NCBI GenBank assembly: GCA_022496185.1
Contig: WTXG01000155.1
Coordinates: forward strand, 22,643 to 86,642
Origin: Multifurca ochricompacta
Taxonomy: Eukaryota > Basidiomycota > Agaricomycetes > Russulales > Russulaceae
Direction of reading: 5' to 3'
DNA: 64,000 bases
This document shows, one piece after another, positions 44,338 to 55,131 of this stretch; the first letter of the stretch is position 1; each line of letters opens with the position of its first letter. The notes beneath the pieces are model-generated. The model made no database searches and was not told the DNA's origin. It saw only the letters and a program-made list of their open reading frames with translations. The position numbers were made by a program, and so were the translations under genes.

Positions 44338-46777
44338 ATAGGCTGTGTTCTGAGTGGTTGTGGGGAAGAGAGTTGTCCAGCTACATGTATCATGGTCCAC
44401 TCTTTATCTGCCTGGGGATGGTGTCTATAGAAGTCTTCAATCAGCTTGGGTGCAAAGATGTTTTCAGCCGATTCCCACAAATTGTCGGCGTCAGGGAAGC
44501 CTTTCCATTTGATTAGATAGTGGAGCTTCCAGTTATGCCCTCGTCCCTTCCATTTAGCATCAGCAACACATTCTACCTCCCACTCTGGTTCTCCATCAAC
44601 TAATTTGGGAGGGGGTCTTGGGAAGTTCTGTCTGTGGATGGAAGTCTCTTTGTATGGTGTTAGAAGGTTGGCATGGAAGACAGGGTGGATCTTCCATGTG
44701 GGCAGCAGTGTCAATTTATATGTTATGTCAGACAGCTTTTGTTCTATCTTAAATGGGCCATGGCATCTAGGAGCGAGTTTTGCTGTTGGGTGAGAAGTGT
44801 GGATGTTATGTCCTTCCAACCAGACTTGATCTCTGACCTGGTAGGGCATAAACCTTGTGGGCTTCTCAGCCAGGGTCTTTTGTGCCTTCTGAAGATTCTG
44901 ATTGGCTGATTCTCATATCTCTTCCCATTGGCCAATATGCTGCATGACGGAGGGTACATTTGTGGGCTTATCCATCCAAGTAGTGCAGGGATTCCATCCC
45001 ATAATAAGGGAGAAGGGGGAGACCTTTGTTGTTCTGTTCAGCCAGCTGTTGTGTGCGAACTCAGCTGTTGCCAACCATTCTGCCCAGTCATCTTGTCACT
45101 CATTGCACCAGAATCGAAGATACTGTTCCAACCATTGGTTTGTTCATTCTGATTGCCCATCTGTTTGAGGGTGATACACTGTAGAAATGTTCTGCTGAAT
45201 ATCAAGGTGTTTGCAGAGAGCATGAGCAAACATGGATGCAAAGTGTGGGTCTTGGTTGGAAATGATTTTCTGGGGGAGTCCATAGTGCCGGTATACATGG
45301 TCTAGGTAGAGTTTGGCAACTCCTTCTGCCAATATTGTCTCATTACAGGGGATGAAGAGTGCAGCCTTTGAGCAATTGTGGTCTGTGATAGTGAGTATTG
45401 AATCATATCCTTGTGATTGTGGCAATTTGATGATGAAGTCCATGGTGATAGTTTGGAAAGGGGCTGTTGTGACTGGTGTAATGGGTGAAAGTGCTGGCAG
45501 TTTTGGGTGTGTGTTTACTTTATTCACCTGACATTCTGCGCATCCTTTGACATATGCTTTGACATCCTTTTTCATGTTTGGCCACCAGTAGTCTCATTTA
45601 GCAAGGGCATAAGTGTTTGTGATCCCAGGATGTCCTGCCAAAGGAAGGTCGTGGTGAAAATGAATCACCCCCCTCTTAATGTTGTTGCCACTGGTGACAA
45701 CCAGTCAATCATCGTCTTTCCACCAGAGACCATTCCTCATCTTTATGTTATGCAGGTCTGCCCAGGATTTGCACAGCTCCTGGTTCATGTTCTGCATTAC
45801 TTGGGCCCACAGATCCATATCATGGAGGCTGACAACCACTGTTTTTGCAAAGACATCCTCTGGTAAGACTACAATGTTGTCATTGTTGTTGTCTCCTTCA
45901 TCACTACTGGCTGGTCTAGACAGGGCATCTGCACATGCATTATGAGCTCCAAGGAGATGTTTGAGTGTGAAGTTATACTCCTCTAGCTCCAAGACTTTGT
46001 GTGCTACTCATCAACTGATCTTATGGGGTTCTTGCCAGTAAAGGAGGTTGGAATGGTCAGTGTAGATGATTGTTTTATGTGGGGATCTGGTGAGGTAAGG
46101 TCTCCAGTGTTGTAATGCCTTTACAATTGCCAATAATTCTCTGTCCCAAATATCATAATTCCTTTCGGCCGATGAGAAAGTTTCTGAGTAGAATGCAACT
46201 GGGTGAAGGATCCCTCCATTATCTCTCTGTGATAAGACTGCCCCGTTGGCATACATGGAGGCATCAACTTCTAGTTCAAAGGGTTTTGCTAAGTCGGGTT
46301 GAATGAGAACTGGTTCAGAGCTGATGATCACTTTTATTTGGTCAAATGCCTTCTGCTGCAGTTTGTCCCAGTGCCAGGGCACATCCTTTTTCAAGAGATC
46401 ATTAAGTGGTCTAGCAATGGCCGAAAATCCCTTGATGAAGTGTCAGTAGAAGTTACAGAAGCCGATAAATGACCTGACGTCCTTGGAAAACTGAGGGATG
46501 GACCATTCCCAAATGCCTTGTACCTTTACAGGGTCCATATGTACTTGTCCCCCTTCTAGGATAACACCCAGGTATTCGACACTTTTTTGTTTGAAGGAGC
46601 ATTTGGTAGGTTTCAGATAAAGGTTGTGTCTTGCCAGGATATTCAGTACTTCATGGACCCAGGTTTGGTGGTGATGAATGTTGTCTCTTGTGGCCACTAG
46701 GATATCATCCATGTATACAACTACTTCTTCCATAAGGATCAGATCTTGGAAAATATGATTCATCATGGACTGAAAGG

Positions 46778-46999
46778 TGTTGACACAGTCAGGTGTCGCA
46801 CGATGCAACTCTGCATGACCTCATATAGGAGGTTGTGTACCACTATGAACCTGAGGCCGTGTAGCTCAGTGGTTTAGAGCACCGGACCCGGCTTGTCCAG
46901 AGGTCTTGGGTTCAATCCCCAACGTGGCCATTTCTTTTCTGGTGTGTGAGCCAGGGTCCTGTTTAAGGTCCCTTGATCGGGGTGCATGTTTAGCCAACA
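46778..46999 (+). mobile_element. 222-bp TG...CA unit with tRNA-like core, TSD AAAGG
   Basis: Inserted in D's RT; AAAGG at 46773-46777 and 47000-47004; removing it restores the [14 protein letters not shown] reading. Starts TGTTGACACAG, ends GCCAACA. Differs from the minus-strand copy at 32985-33206 at one base near the end (gcatg versus gcgtg). It retains CpGs that its host element lost. Confidence 0.95.
46855..46930 (+). tRNA. tRNA-like sequence inside the 222-bp unit (likely not a functional tRNA)
   Basis: Identical to the one at 33054-33129: acceptor GGCCGTG/CGTGGCC, D-arm GCTC/GAGC, T-arm TTGGG/CCCAA, A- and B-boxes present, poor anticodon stem-loop without U33. Confidence 0.6.
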
Positions 47000-49262
47000 A
47001 AAGGTTGCCAGTGAATTTGTTAAGCCAAAGAACATGATGTTGGGTTCAAAAAGTCCTTGATTAGTCTTGAAAGTGGCTTTAGGCTGGTCACCTTCTCGAA
47101 TATGGATGTTATTATATCCCCAACAGATGTCCATTTTTGAAAACAGGGCTTTATCACACATTTTATCAATGATTTTGGAGATCAAAGGGAGTGGGTAGTT
47201 GTTCTTCACTGTAAGTTCATTAATCTGTCTGTAGTCCTGTACTGGTCACAGCTTCCTGTCCTTTTTTTAATGAAGAAAAAGGGTGAGGCATAGGGTGAGT
47301 TGGAAGGTCATATATATCCTTTTGCCAGGTGTTCTTCTAAGAAGGTGGAAAGCGCCTCCTTTTCTGGCTGAGACAATGGATAAATCTTGCAGTCCACTGA
47401 TTGTGGGGCGTTTGGGATGAAATTGATAGCATGGTCCCAAGGTCGAGAGGGAGGGAAATGTTGCAATTCCTCCTCTGAGAAGACCTTCCAATGTCAGTGG
47501 TATTCAGCAGGGACTACCTCTTCGAATGTCTTTTCTGGGTTCTTCTGTGCCTCTGCCTGGGCTAGTTCTGATGCCTTTGTGACATAGCAATACACCTGAT
47601 CCACAGGTTCCATGTCACTCCAGGTGATGGCTGATCCCATGACAATAGCTTGGGTAAGAGGGTGTCATGCAGCATAGTCATATCCCAAGGACATGATAAG
47701 GACTGGGTAGAAATCTTTGTCCATCATTGCTTCTGCCCAGTTGATCTTGGGTTTGAATGCTGCCAGCCATGGGTATCCTAGAACCATGTCTTTGTCTCCT
47801 AAGTCTGTGATGAGGAAGCAAAGTTGTTTGGTTCACTCCCCAACCTGTACTTCTAGATCACAACAGTGTGTGATCTTTCCAGCTTTGTTAGCTGTCCTGT
47901 CTATATTCCAAATGTTCTTTTCTTGGGGAAGTAACTGTGTCCCCAGTCCTAGCGCTCTCTGGAGTCTTTGACTGATGAAGTTGTCTGTTGCTCCAGAGTC
48001 AATCAATATCTGTCTGTCAGCCATCTTCTGTTTGGTTTCAAAGTGTACTGGTATTTTTAGAGACTTGAAACAACTAGTATATACAGAAGTTACATGAAGC
48101 ACTCTTGCCCAGGCCAATGGGGTTGAGCCAATCAAAAATCCTTGTGGCCAAAGGCTTTGTTGACCAACAAGGCATGGACTGCCTCATCCTCATTCATCAT
48201 GTGTTCCCAAATAGCTTCTGCCTTTTGCTCTTTAGTTTTTGAGGCAGTTATTGGATTTTCTTTGACAGGAGTGGGTAAATTCTGCACAGGTGGTGTTGTA
48301 GTAGTGGCAGCCACAGTAGCTTCAGTGGTGTGGACTGTTTTCTTGGGGCAAAATTGCAACATGTGCCCTTGGGCCCAGCAGTGGAAGCAGTGCCCTTCTT
48401 TCATGAGGTTTTTCTTTTCATCTTCGGTGAGTGCTGTGCGGGCTTTGGTACAGTCTGCTGATGTATCCATGGCATTGGGGTCTTGTGGGGTTGTAGGTTT
48501 TACCCCAAATGCTGCCTTCCATTGGTCACAGGTCTTGCCCTTCTTTGTGTCCACACCAAAACATGTTTGGAAATCCAAATAATCCTGCTGCTGTCTCCTG
48601 GCAGCATTTGTCCATTGACTCCATGATTCAGGGTGATGGAATTGAATGATATTTTTCACCAGGGGTGTTACAATCCTTGCCAAGTAACCCCATTTTCTTC
48701 ACTCTTCCCAATGACGACCCCTCCTTGCCACCTACCCTACACTTCCTGATCACATCTCCATCCTGAGACCCATCACATGCCTTACTCCCATCCCCATGAC
48801 TTGCTTTGGACTTGTTGACTTGCAGTTTACCTATGTTTACTTGTTATCTTCTTATCTCACTATCTCTTTATCTTTATGACTGGACACTTACTTAATTCCC
48901 TATCAGAAGCAAGGCTTTATGCCATCTGCTTTCATATATTTGGGCCCACCTGATTCTGTCATCCTTATCTCATAGATGCTCACTGAATTACATATATAAG
49001 TCTGCTGTAACTACAATGTAGACTTCAGACTAGGGCATAGCACGAGTCCGGGTAACTCGCGAGTTTTTTGAGTAGAGCCGTGGGAAAACTCGTGGGTATT
49101 GATACTCGCGGATCTGGGTGATCCATGGGAAAATACTCATGCAGATCCGGGTATTGATTTTGGCACCCTGGGTACCCGCACAGGTACTCACGGAATACTC
49201 GTGGGAATATTATTATATAAAATTATTTTTTTACTAGGCTCGTCAACCTAGAACAGAAATAG

Positions 49263-49336
49263 CTGAAACATGGATTGAACCTAAGACCTCCGGGAACAAG
49301 CTCGGTCCAGTGCTCTAACCACTAAGCCACCCAGCC
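49263..49336 (-). ncRNA. Diverged tRNA-like sequence within the hAT-type element
   Basis: The minus strand starts GGCTGGGTGGCTTAGTGG (A-box TGGCTTAGTGG) and has B-box GGTTCAATCC. Flanks also resemble the 222-bp unit ('ctgcat(g/a)acc' before, 'atttct(t/g)ttct' after), so it looks like an old copy of that unit carried inside the hAT. The acceptor ends no longer pair. Confidence 0.55.
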
Positions 49337-49424
49337 TCACTGGCAAAGGCACACAATATATTATATATAGGGTTATGCAGAATTGATTTTATCACTTGTA
49401 TCTATTTAATTGTGAACGCATTTT

Positions 49425-49800
49425 GATCTTATCACTTGTATTATCTTAGATGTATATCTTTAGTATCTAATTAATTGTGAATGCATTTTGATCTTATCAC
49501 TTGTATTATCTTAGATGTATATCTTTAGTATCTAATTAATTGTGAATGCATTTTTGATCTTATCACTTAGATGTACATCCCAAGTATCTAATTAATTGTG
49601 AACGCATTTTTGATCTTATCACTTGTATTAGATGTACATCCTAAGTATCTAATTAATTGTGAACACATTTTTGATCTTATCACTTGTATTAGATGTATAT
49701 CCCAAGTATCTAATTAACTGTGAACACATTTTTGATCTTATCACTTAGATGTATATCCTAAGTATCTAATTAATTGTGAATGCGTTTTTGATCTTATCAA
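49425..49800 (+). repeat. Minisatellite, about 60-70-bp unit, six to seven copies
   Basis: Repeated order: 'attgtgaa(c/t)(g/a)cat', 'tttgatcttatcactt', optional 'gtatta', 'gatgta(t/c)atc', 'agtatctaatta'. Units vary by short internal deletions. Related sequence at about 9265-9345. Confidence 0.9.
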
Positions 49801-51509
49801 TTAGGCGTGATCCTGGCATCTCTGTACCGATGTGTGCCAATGTGTGCATTCTTAAGCCTACCTTCCTAGATAGGAAGGCAATGCACGGTCCGATCGGCAC
49901 GCCCCACACTTCGCGTTTTTTCGCGTTTTTCGCATTTCTATAGATATTGTAACTGATTCTTGTTTTATTTTGGATCGGATGCATGATCTGACTTGAAACT
50001 TCGTGGGATTGTAGTAATATATATATTCTTTCTGTGTATGCAAGATGAAGATCTCTGGCTGCCTCAAACCTTACAAGTAAACCTATGAGTATACCCACAA
50101 GTACTCGGATCCGTGCGAGTATAGGACTCGCGGCTCCGAGTGATCCGTGGGAACATACTCATGTGGATCCAAGTATGGGATTATCTAATCTAAATACCCA
50201 CGAGTTCGGATCCGGGTAACTCACAAGTGCACTCGTGCTAGGCCCTACTTCAGACTCAACTTATTGAATACATCGGTGCTTGTCTTCTGGACTTCCCTTT
50301 GGATCCTTTAAACTCAGTTGTCTCAGTGCTTTTGGCACTTGTCCATTCAACATTGTCTTAGAGTACAGCCTCTTTGACTTTGACTCATCATGCTTTAACT
50401 CCAAGGAGCCTTATTGGCTTCTTACCTGAACCTACGAATTATGCTGTCACACAAGTTGTGTGGAACATCCCACACCAGACGTAACAAGGGGGTTGGGTAA
50501 TCCCTGGGAGAAGAGGTCGAGTGTTGCCTCTTTGTTCACATCATACCCCACTCTTTTGGCCAAGTTGTGGAATTTGGCTACATATCTGTCCAAATCCCCT
50601 CTTTCCATCTTTAGAGTTTTCAACTCTCTGGCAGCTTTCTGTTTTGCCTGCCCATCTGTGAAGGCATCTTTAAATCTTTGTGCCACTATGTCCCACAGGT
50701 CCTCATCTGTGGTTCTGATTCCAGCCATAATTCTGTCATTCAGCCATTCTATCTGCTCCATTGTCCAGTCATCAACAGCATCTCCTCTGATGAGTGAGAG
50801 GAAGAGGTTGGTCTGTTGGAAGGGGTTTACTATCTGCAGGACATCATGATTGAAATTTTTGAACATCTCAAACTTGAGCATGAACTTCTTGCTCTGAGAA
50901 CAATCATCAGTGAACATAGTTGGCAGGACTCCCATAAGGCATCCTGATGGGGGAGGGAGGTTTGGAGCTGGGACAACTGGAGCAGGGTCGGGTAACTGTG
51001 CAGTGATGGTAGACATGATTGGGTGAGTGATGGTCGGGGTGTCTGAGGTTTGTTGTATAATCTGGGGAAAGACCAAAGCAGATGTTCTGAATGTGGTACT
51101 CTCAGGTGCAACTGTCAGAGCCATAAAACTAGTGGCTATGACCTGTGTGTCTTCACTGCTTTCCTTGATATATTCTTCGGTTTCTGAATCCATGATGATG
51201 GCTGGAGGATTCTCTCTCCAAGGTCCTAAGCTGTACTCTGGTGGGGCAGGTCCTGTGGTAACCCAGGAATGATGGCTTCTAGAGTAATGGATACAGTACC
51301 AGACCCATTTCTGTTCATTGTATTCAACTGGCTGGTACTGATCATTGTGATAGATGTAGTATCCAAACTTGGTTTCAAAATCTTTCCAGATGGCAGAGCC
51401 AAGGACTTGTTGTGAAAGATTATCCTTGTCTCAATGGTCAATGAGTTCTTTGTTGTGCAAGGTCTGGCTTCAACTGGATGAAGCCACAGTGGGAAGAGAC
51501 TTGACTTAA

Positions 51510-52103
51510 TGTAATGCCTGGTGCGGGTGTTCAGCATGACAAGTGACAAGTCATGTAGCAAAACTACGAAGTCAAGTGTGCACTGTCTTTCAAGTACATG
51601 GAGATTGGATGAGAAGTCAATACCAAGGAGCTAATCCCTTAGTACCAGTGAGCAGAGGAGTGCCAGAAGCACTGAGACAATTCAGAGGTCAGGTCTTAGA
51701 GATCACCCAGAAGGTAATGCACCAAGTCAATTAAGAAGTCAAGTCTAAGGTATACAGGCTATCAAAACAGGCCTTATATACATAATAGAGATTGGAGTCT
51801 AAATCAGAGTAATGTACTCAATGTATCAACAAAGTCATAATCTAACTGAATGGGGAATGGAGTCAGGGTGGGCCAGGTGAGAATATACATAGACAAATCT
51901 GGTATAGTCAGGATTCTGGTGGGAAAATACATAAGAGTCTGTATGTAAAGTATGAGTCAGAGATAAGGAAGAAGTCAAGTCAGAGATAAGGAACAAATAG
52001 ATGTAAGCCCAGTCATAACACAGTCAACAAGAGTCAAACAAGCTCAAACAGCATGTCATGTGAAGAAAAAGGACAATGGAGTGACATAGTGGGGTTTGTA
52101 ACA
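51510..52103 (-). repeat. 5' LTR of element D
   Basis: 594 bp; on the minus strand starts TGTTACAAACCCC, ends GGCATTACA; GAAGG TSD outside. Minus-strand TATA-like 'tatataaggcc' region at about 51770-51780. Confidence 0.95.
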
Positions 52104-52224
52104 GAAGGGCTGTTACTTTGAGTGCCCTGTACATGGGATTCTCATGACCCAGGGCCTCATGGCAGGCCTGGGGAGAATGCACCCCAGTGTGCAGGGTCAT
52201 GCCAGTTGCAAGGCCATTGATGGT

Positions 52225-52726
52225 TGTTGAACAGGCATGAGGCGCAGCATACTGACTGTGAAAGTTAGCGGGTTAGGCTAGAAAAGACAAGTAACTTCAG
52301 AGATAGAAGGAACTCTTTATTACTACTACTACTGACCTAGAAAAGACAAGTACTACATAGAGTGTTAGTCTAAAGGAAGTAGAGAGTAAAGTAGATGGGA
52401 CTTACACTTCAGAGATAGAAGGAACTCTGAAGTGTAAGAGACAAAACAGACACCCTTATATACAATCCAAGGGATGGTCTGTGCACTGGGAATAAGTCCA
52501 CAGGTGCCGGACAAAGTCCAAACAATAAACATGAGGGAGAAAGGCCATTGGCCACTACAGAAATCACATGTTACATGGTGCATCAGTCAGCTACTGTGGA
52601 ATGTGAGAAAGAAAGTAATAATGATAATGTAAAAGTCTGAAACTCCGGTATCTAATCTAATCTACAAAGTAGCTAATCTAATCACCTGATGCCTGAAGCA
52701 TCACCAAACATCTTCTGTGTTCAACA
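52225..52726 (-). repeat. 3' LTR of the copia fragment
   Basis: 502 bp, ends TGTTGAAC/GTTCAACA, same family as 40913-41414, minus orientation like the coding fragment upstream. Minus-strand TATA-like 'tatataaggg' at about 52455-52464; hairpin at 52401-52438. Flanks (atggt, tccct) differ, as expected when one side is internal copia sequence. Confidence 0.9.
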
Positions 52727-52987
52727 TCCCTCCATGCTGAAGGCATCTGGTCATGGATGGGAAATGAGTTGGATGAGCACACTGCCATCACAATTAAATG
52801 AGCATATCGCCAGCCAGAGATCCAACTTCTCTAACTCTCAAGTGCGGGTTGTGAGTTTTGCATACGAGTTGTAGATTCTCTTATGCAAACTCACACCTCT
52901 TGCATCACTCTTGAGGTCGAGAATGTACTCATTTGGCATGGTGGGAAAGTGAAACTGGTATTCAAAGTCTCCAAATTCCAGCTCTTC

Positions 52988-53541
52988 TCATTCCAGCATA
53001 AGTCCAAGTCCATTTACCATGGTTTCAAACAATGCTCTTGGTAGAGACTTAGTGAAGCCGTCTGCCAGCATCTCACCTGTGGGGGTACACACTAACTCAA
53101 TTATGTGCGATTCAATGTACCCCCTAATGGCATGGTACTTGATCGGAATATGCTTTGACCGCCTTCCTGTGACTGGGTTTAATGCCAAATCCACGGCACC
53201 CTTATTATCACAGTGGAGTAGTATAGGGGAGGATACCTCATACCCTAATTCCTCCATAAAAGTCCTATACCACACTGCCTGATTTGCAGCCTCAGAGAGG
53301 CTCATATATTCAGCTTCAGTGGTGGACTGTGCTACTGTTTTCTGCTTTCTGGAACACCATGAAATAGCACCATTTGCTAAGAAAAACACATAGCCTGAGG
53401 TGGAGTGGCAGTCCTCTTGATCTCCCCATGAGGAATCTGCATAGCCATGAAGACCACTCTCCCCATTCCCTCCAGAATATCGCAACTTGTAGTCTTTTGT
53501 ACTGTTAAGATACTTTAAGACATACTTTGCAAGTCGCATAT
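52988..53541 (-). pseudogene. pol: Copia (Ty1-type) RNase H, 3' fragment of pol
   Basis: Minus strand: LAKYVLKYLNSTKDYKLRYSGG, YADSSWGDQEDCHSTSGYVFFL, ISWCSRKQKTVAQSTTEAEYMSL, LHCDNKGAVDLALNP, SKHIPIKYHAIRGYIE and LADGFTKSLPR, ending at about 52994. These are the conserved copia RNase H blocks (D, E, D: YADSSW, TTEAEY, HCDN). The frame is intact here, but everything 5' of 53541 is replaced by element F's LTR. The ~260 bases to the LTR are 3' non-coding. Confidence 0.95.
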
Positions 53542-54289
53542 TGTGACGCTTTTTGTCGATGTAACGGTTTGTGACGCGCGTGTGACGTACGTGTAACGTT
53601 TTGTGATGGTTTTTCGACTTGCGCGCATTCGACTTGTTTACTTGTTTCAACTTCTCACTCCGAGTCATGTGACTGGAGCTGATAATCTTTACTGATCTTT
53701 ACTTATCTGATTTTCGGACTTCTTAGACTGACTGGGATTGACACTCATTCGCTTTTGGAGTGGGTGCAACACCACTGGCACTTCCTGACCCAATCTCCAC
53801 TGGAGATTCACATGGACACTTACTTTACTATATTGAATCTTCTACTTTATTTACAAGACACTACAGTACATGTATTTAAGCAGGACATATTGGAGAGACA
53901 GACCTTAAGTCTGTTCTCTTGTATCTAATACAGGTTTACTGTTCTTCCTCAGAATCCCTCTTGAACTTCCTAAGCTGCAACTTAGGAAGCCTTCACCCCA
54001 GATCTTCAGCAGGGCATATTGCCACTGCCTCGACTCGCTTCTTGCACGCGTGCCCTTCTTGTAACTTGTGGGCATCCTGAACCTTGACTGCAGCTCCTTG
54101 TAGTTTGCCTTGACCTTGAATTGACTTGCTTCGGCAGCCTTGACCTTGATCCTTGACCCTGGCCCTCTGTGGCTCACCCTGACACCTGAATCGACTTACC
54201 CTTGACTGTCTTGACCTTGCACGCACCCCACATCTTGAAGGGGCCTTGACTTGAACGACCCTGGACACAGCAGAGACCTGGCTGTGACA
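53542..54289 (+). repeat. 5' LTR of element F
   Basis: Contains 'acagaccttaagtctgttctcttgt' (two short parts, acagaccttaag and tctgttctcttgt) as in the solo LTR at 30863. The 3' third has irregular 'ccttgac' repeats, whose copy number accounts for the length difference from the 3' LTR. TATA-like 'atgtatttaag' at about 53870. Confidence 0.9.
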
Positions 54290-55131
54290 TTAGAACAGAC
54301 TTAATCGAACTTAGAACAAAAGAACTTACCGAACGCGCAAGGCGACAACGACGCGTCCCTCGCCCCGACACCAGACACCCAGACACCAACGACCCCGATC
54401 GCCGGCCCCAGAACTTAAGAAGAAAGAAGACTTACCCAGACCCGCAAGGCGACGACAACGGGCCCCTTTCCCGAACCCTGAACGAAGACGTCTTATTCTG
54501 CAAGGGAACCTCGGACGCCTTCGAATGACGACTCCCCCTTTTCCCGAATCCCCGAACGACAACGTCCCACTCCGCGCGAGAGCCGCAGAACCCTTCGACA
54601 GACGACGCGTCCCTCGAATACCAATCTTGGGATCGAAACTTAACAGACAGATCAGTAGCGCTAGACATTGAAAGCGCCTTACCTGAAAACCGAAACCGCC
54701 TCGCCCTTCTGGCAAGCGACTCCCCGACCGATATCACCCCACACGACACTGAACCACTGAACCCCGACTGGAAGCAGGACTGCTCCAGGTATCTTCATTG
54801 ACATCTATTGAAACAACCCTTGCGACCATGACAACCTCCTGTCCGATTGATCAACGACATCGACCCGGAGCAAAAAAAAAAGAGAAACGCACACTGATTA
54901 GAGTCACAAGAGGAGAACGCACCTCTTAGGGGATATTTTCGACATACACGCCTCGCAGTCGACCTCTTCCAAGGGACGTAGTACCACGTTCATCCCCACA
55001 ACCTAGGACAGATTGAAGCAGTCAGAGTAGCTCCCAGAAGAAACTGAATTAAACACACCAAATCCCACCAACTGAACGAATCCTTCAAACCATTATTTGT
55101 AGCGCTACCGGCAGAGTCAAACCTGAGCCCA
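54290..55131 (+). other. Long untranslated leader of element F
   Basis: 842 bases between the 5' LTR and gag. GC-rich, with three imperfect repeats of the form 'cttacc(g/c)...cgcaaggcgac...' at about 54326, 54431 and 54680. Each holds the complement of a splice-donor consensus (GGTAAG on the minus strand). No plus-strand ORF. It could hold packaging or dimerisation signals; no TGG-type primer site is visible after the LTR. Confidence 0.5.

Larger units (their letters stand above)
44338..48138 (-). pseudogene. pol: Pol of element D: protease, RT, RNase H, integrase, chromodomain
   Basis: On the minus strand: protease LIDSGATDNFISQRL (about 48010-47965); RT segments KNNYPLPLISKIIDKM, KMDICWGYNNIHIREGDQ, then an insertion at 46778-46999 inside the NSPATF motif; YMDDILVAT at about 46700; RNase H FELEVDASMYANGAVLSQRD and [12 protein letters not shown] (about 46280-46090); integrase DFIIKLPQSQGYDSILTITDHN (about 45440), SNQDPHFAS and QTDGQSE; integrase tail YQVRDQVWLEGHNIHTSHPTAKLAPRCHGPF (about 44840); chromodomain EWEVECVADAKWKGRG, LIKWKGFPDADN (about 44585-44480). 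Multiple stops and shifts. Gag-pol junction A-run at 48134-48138. Confidence 0.9.
49031..50247. mobile_element. hAT-type non-autonomous element, 1217 bp, TSD CTTCAGAC
   Basis: Ends TAGGGCATAGCACGAGT and, reverse-complemented, TAGGGCCTAGCACGAGT. CTTCAGAC at 49023-49030 and 50248-50255, reconstituting the LTR sequence. Subterminal 'gggtaactcgcgag'-type repeats occur in both orientations at both ends. Contains a diverged tRNA-like unit and a minisatellite. No transposase. Confidence 0.97.
48666..50486 (+). mobile_element. Solo LTR (A/B-type) in D's gag, split by a hAT, TSD AGGGG
   Basis: TGTTACAATCCTTGCC...GACGTAACA, plus orientation, opposite to its host. AGGGG at 48661-48665 and 50487-50491. 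Without the inner 1217-bp hAT and its 8-bp duplication it is 596 bp, the size of A's LTR. TATA-like 'acatatataag' at about 48988-48998. Confidence 0.95.
48132..51500 (-). pseudogene. gag: Gag of element D, split by a solo LTR
   Basis: 5' part (51500-50487): SQTLHNKELIDH, LSQQVLGSAIWKDFETKFGYYIYH and a long open stretch 51193-50490 ending GLPNPLV. 3' part (48665-48132): PLVKNIIQFHHPESW, zinc knuckle CFHCWAQGHMLQFC (CX2CX4HX4C) and stop TGA at 48132-48134. As in A and B there is no ATG at the start of the frame after the LTR; in-frame stops occur near the N-terminus. Confidence 0.85.
41511..52103 (-). mobile_element. Ty3/Gypsy element D, full length, nested insertions, TSD GAAGG
   Basis: LTRs 41511-42519 (enlarged by an insertion) and 51510-52103 (594 bp), TGTTACAAACCC...GG(C/T)(A/G)TTACA on the minus strand. 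The target duplication GAAGG is present at 41506-41510 and 52104-52108, so this is one intact insertion. Order on the minus strand: gag, protease, RT, RNase H, integrase, chromodomain, ORF3. It contains four later insertions: 41859-42270, 42657-43250, 46778-46999 and 48666-50486 (the last holding a hAT). Protein-level similarity to A and B is clear, but DNA is diverged and CpG-poor. Confidence 0.97.

Noticed and set aside
49425..49800. CRISPR array
   Set aside because: Repeats are long, variable and head-to-tail without unique spacers, lie inside a hAT element, and the organism is a fungus.
54432..54749. Arg/Gly-rich minus-strand genes in F's leader
   Set aside because: Frames are produced by GC-rich repeats, overlap each other and have no family signature.
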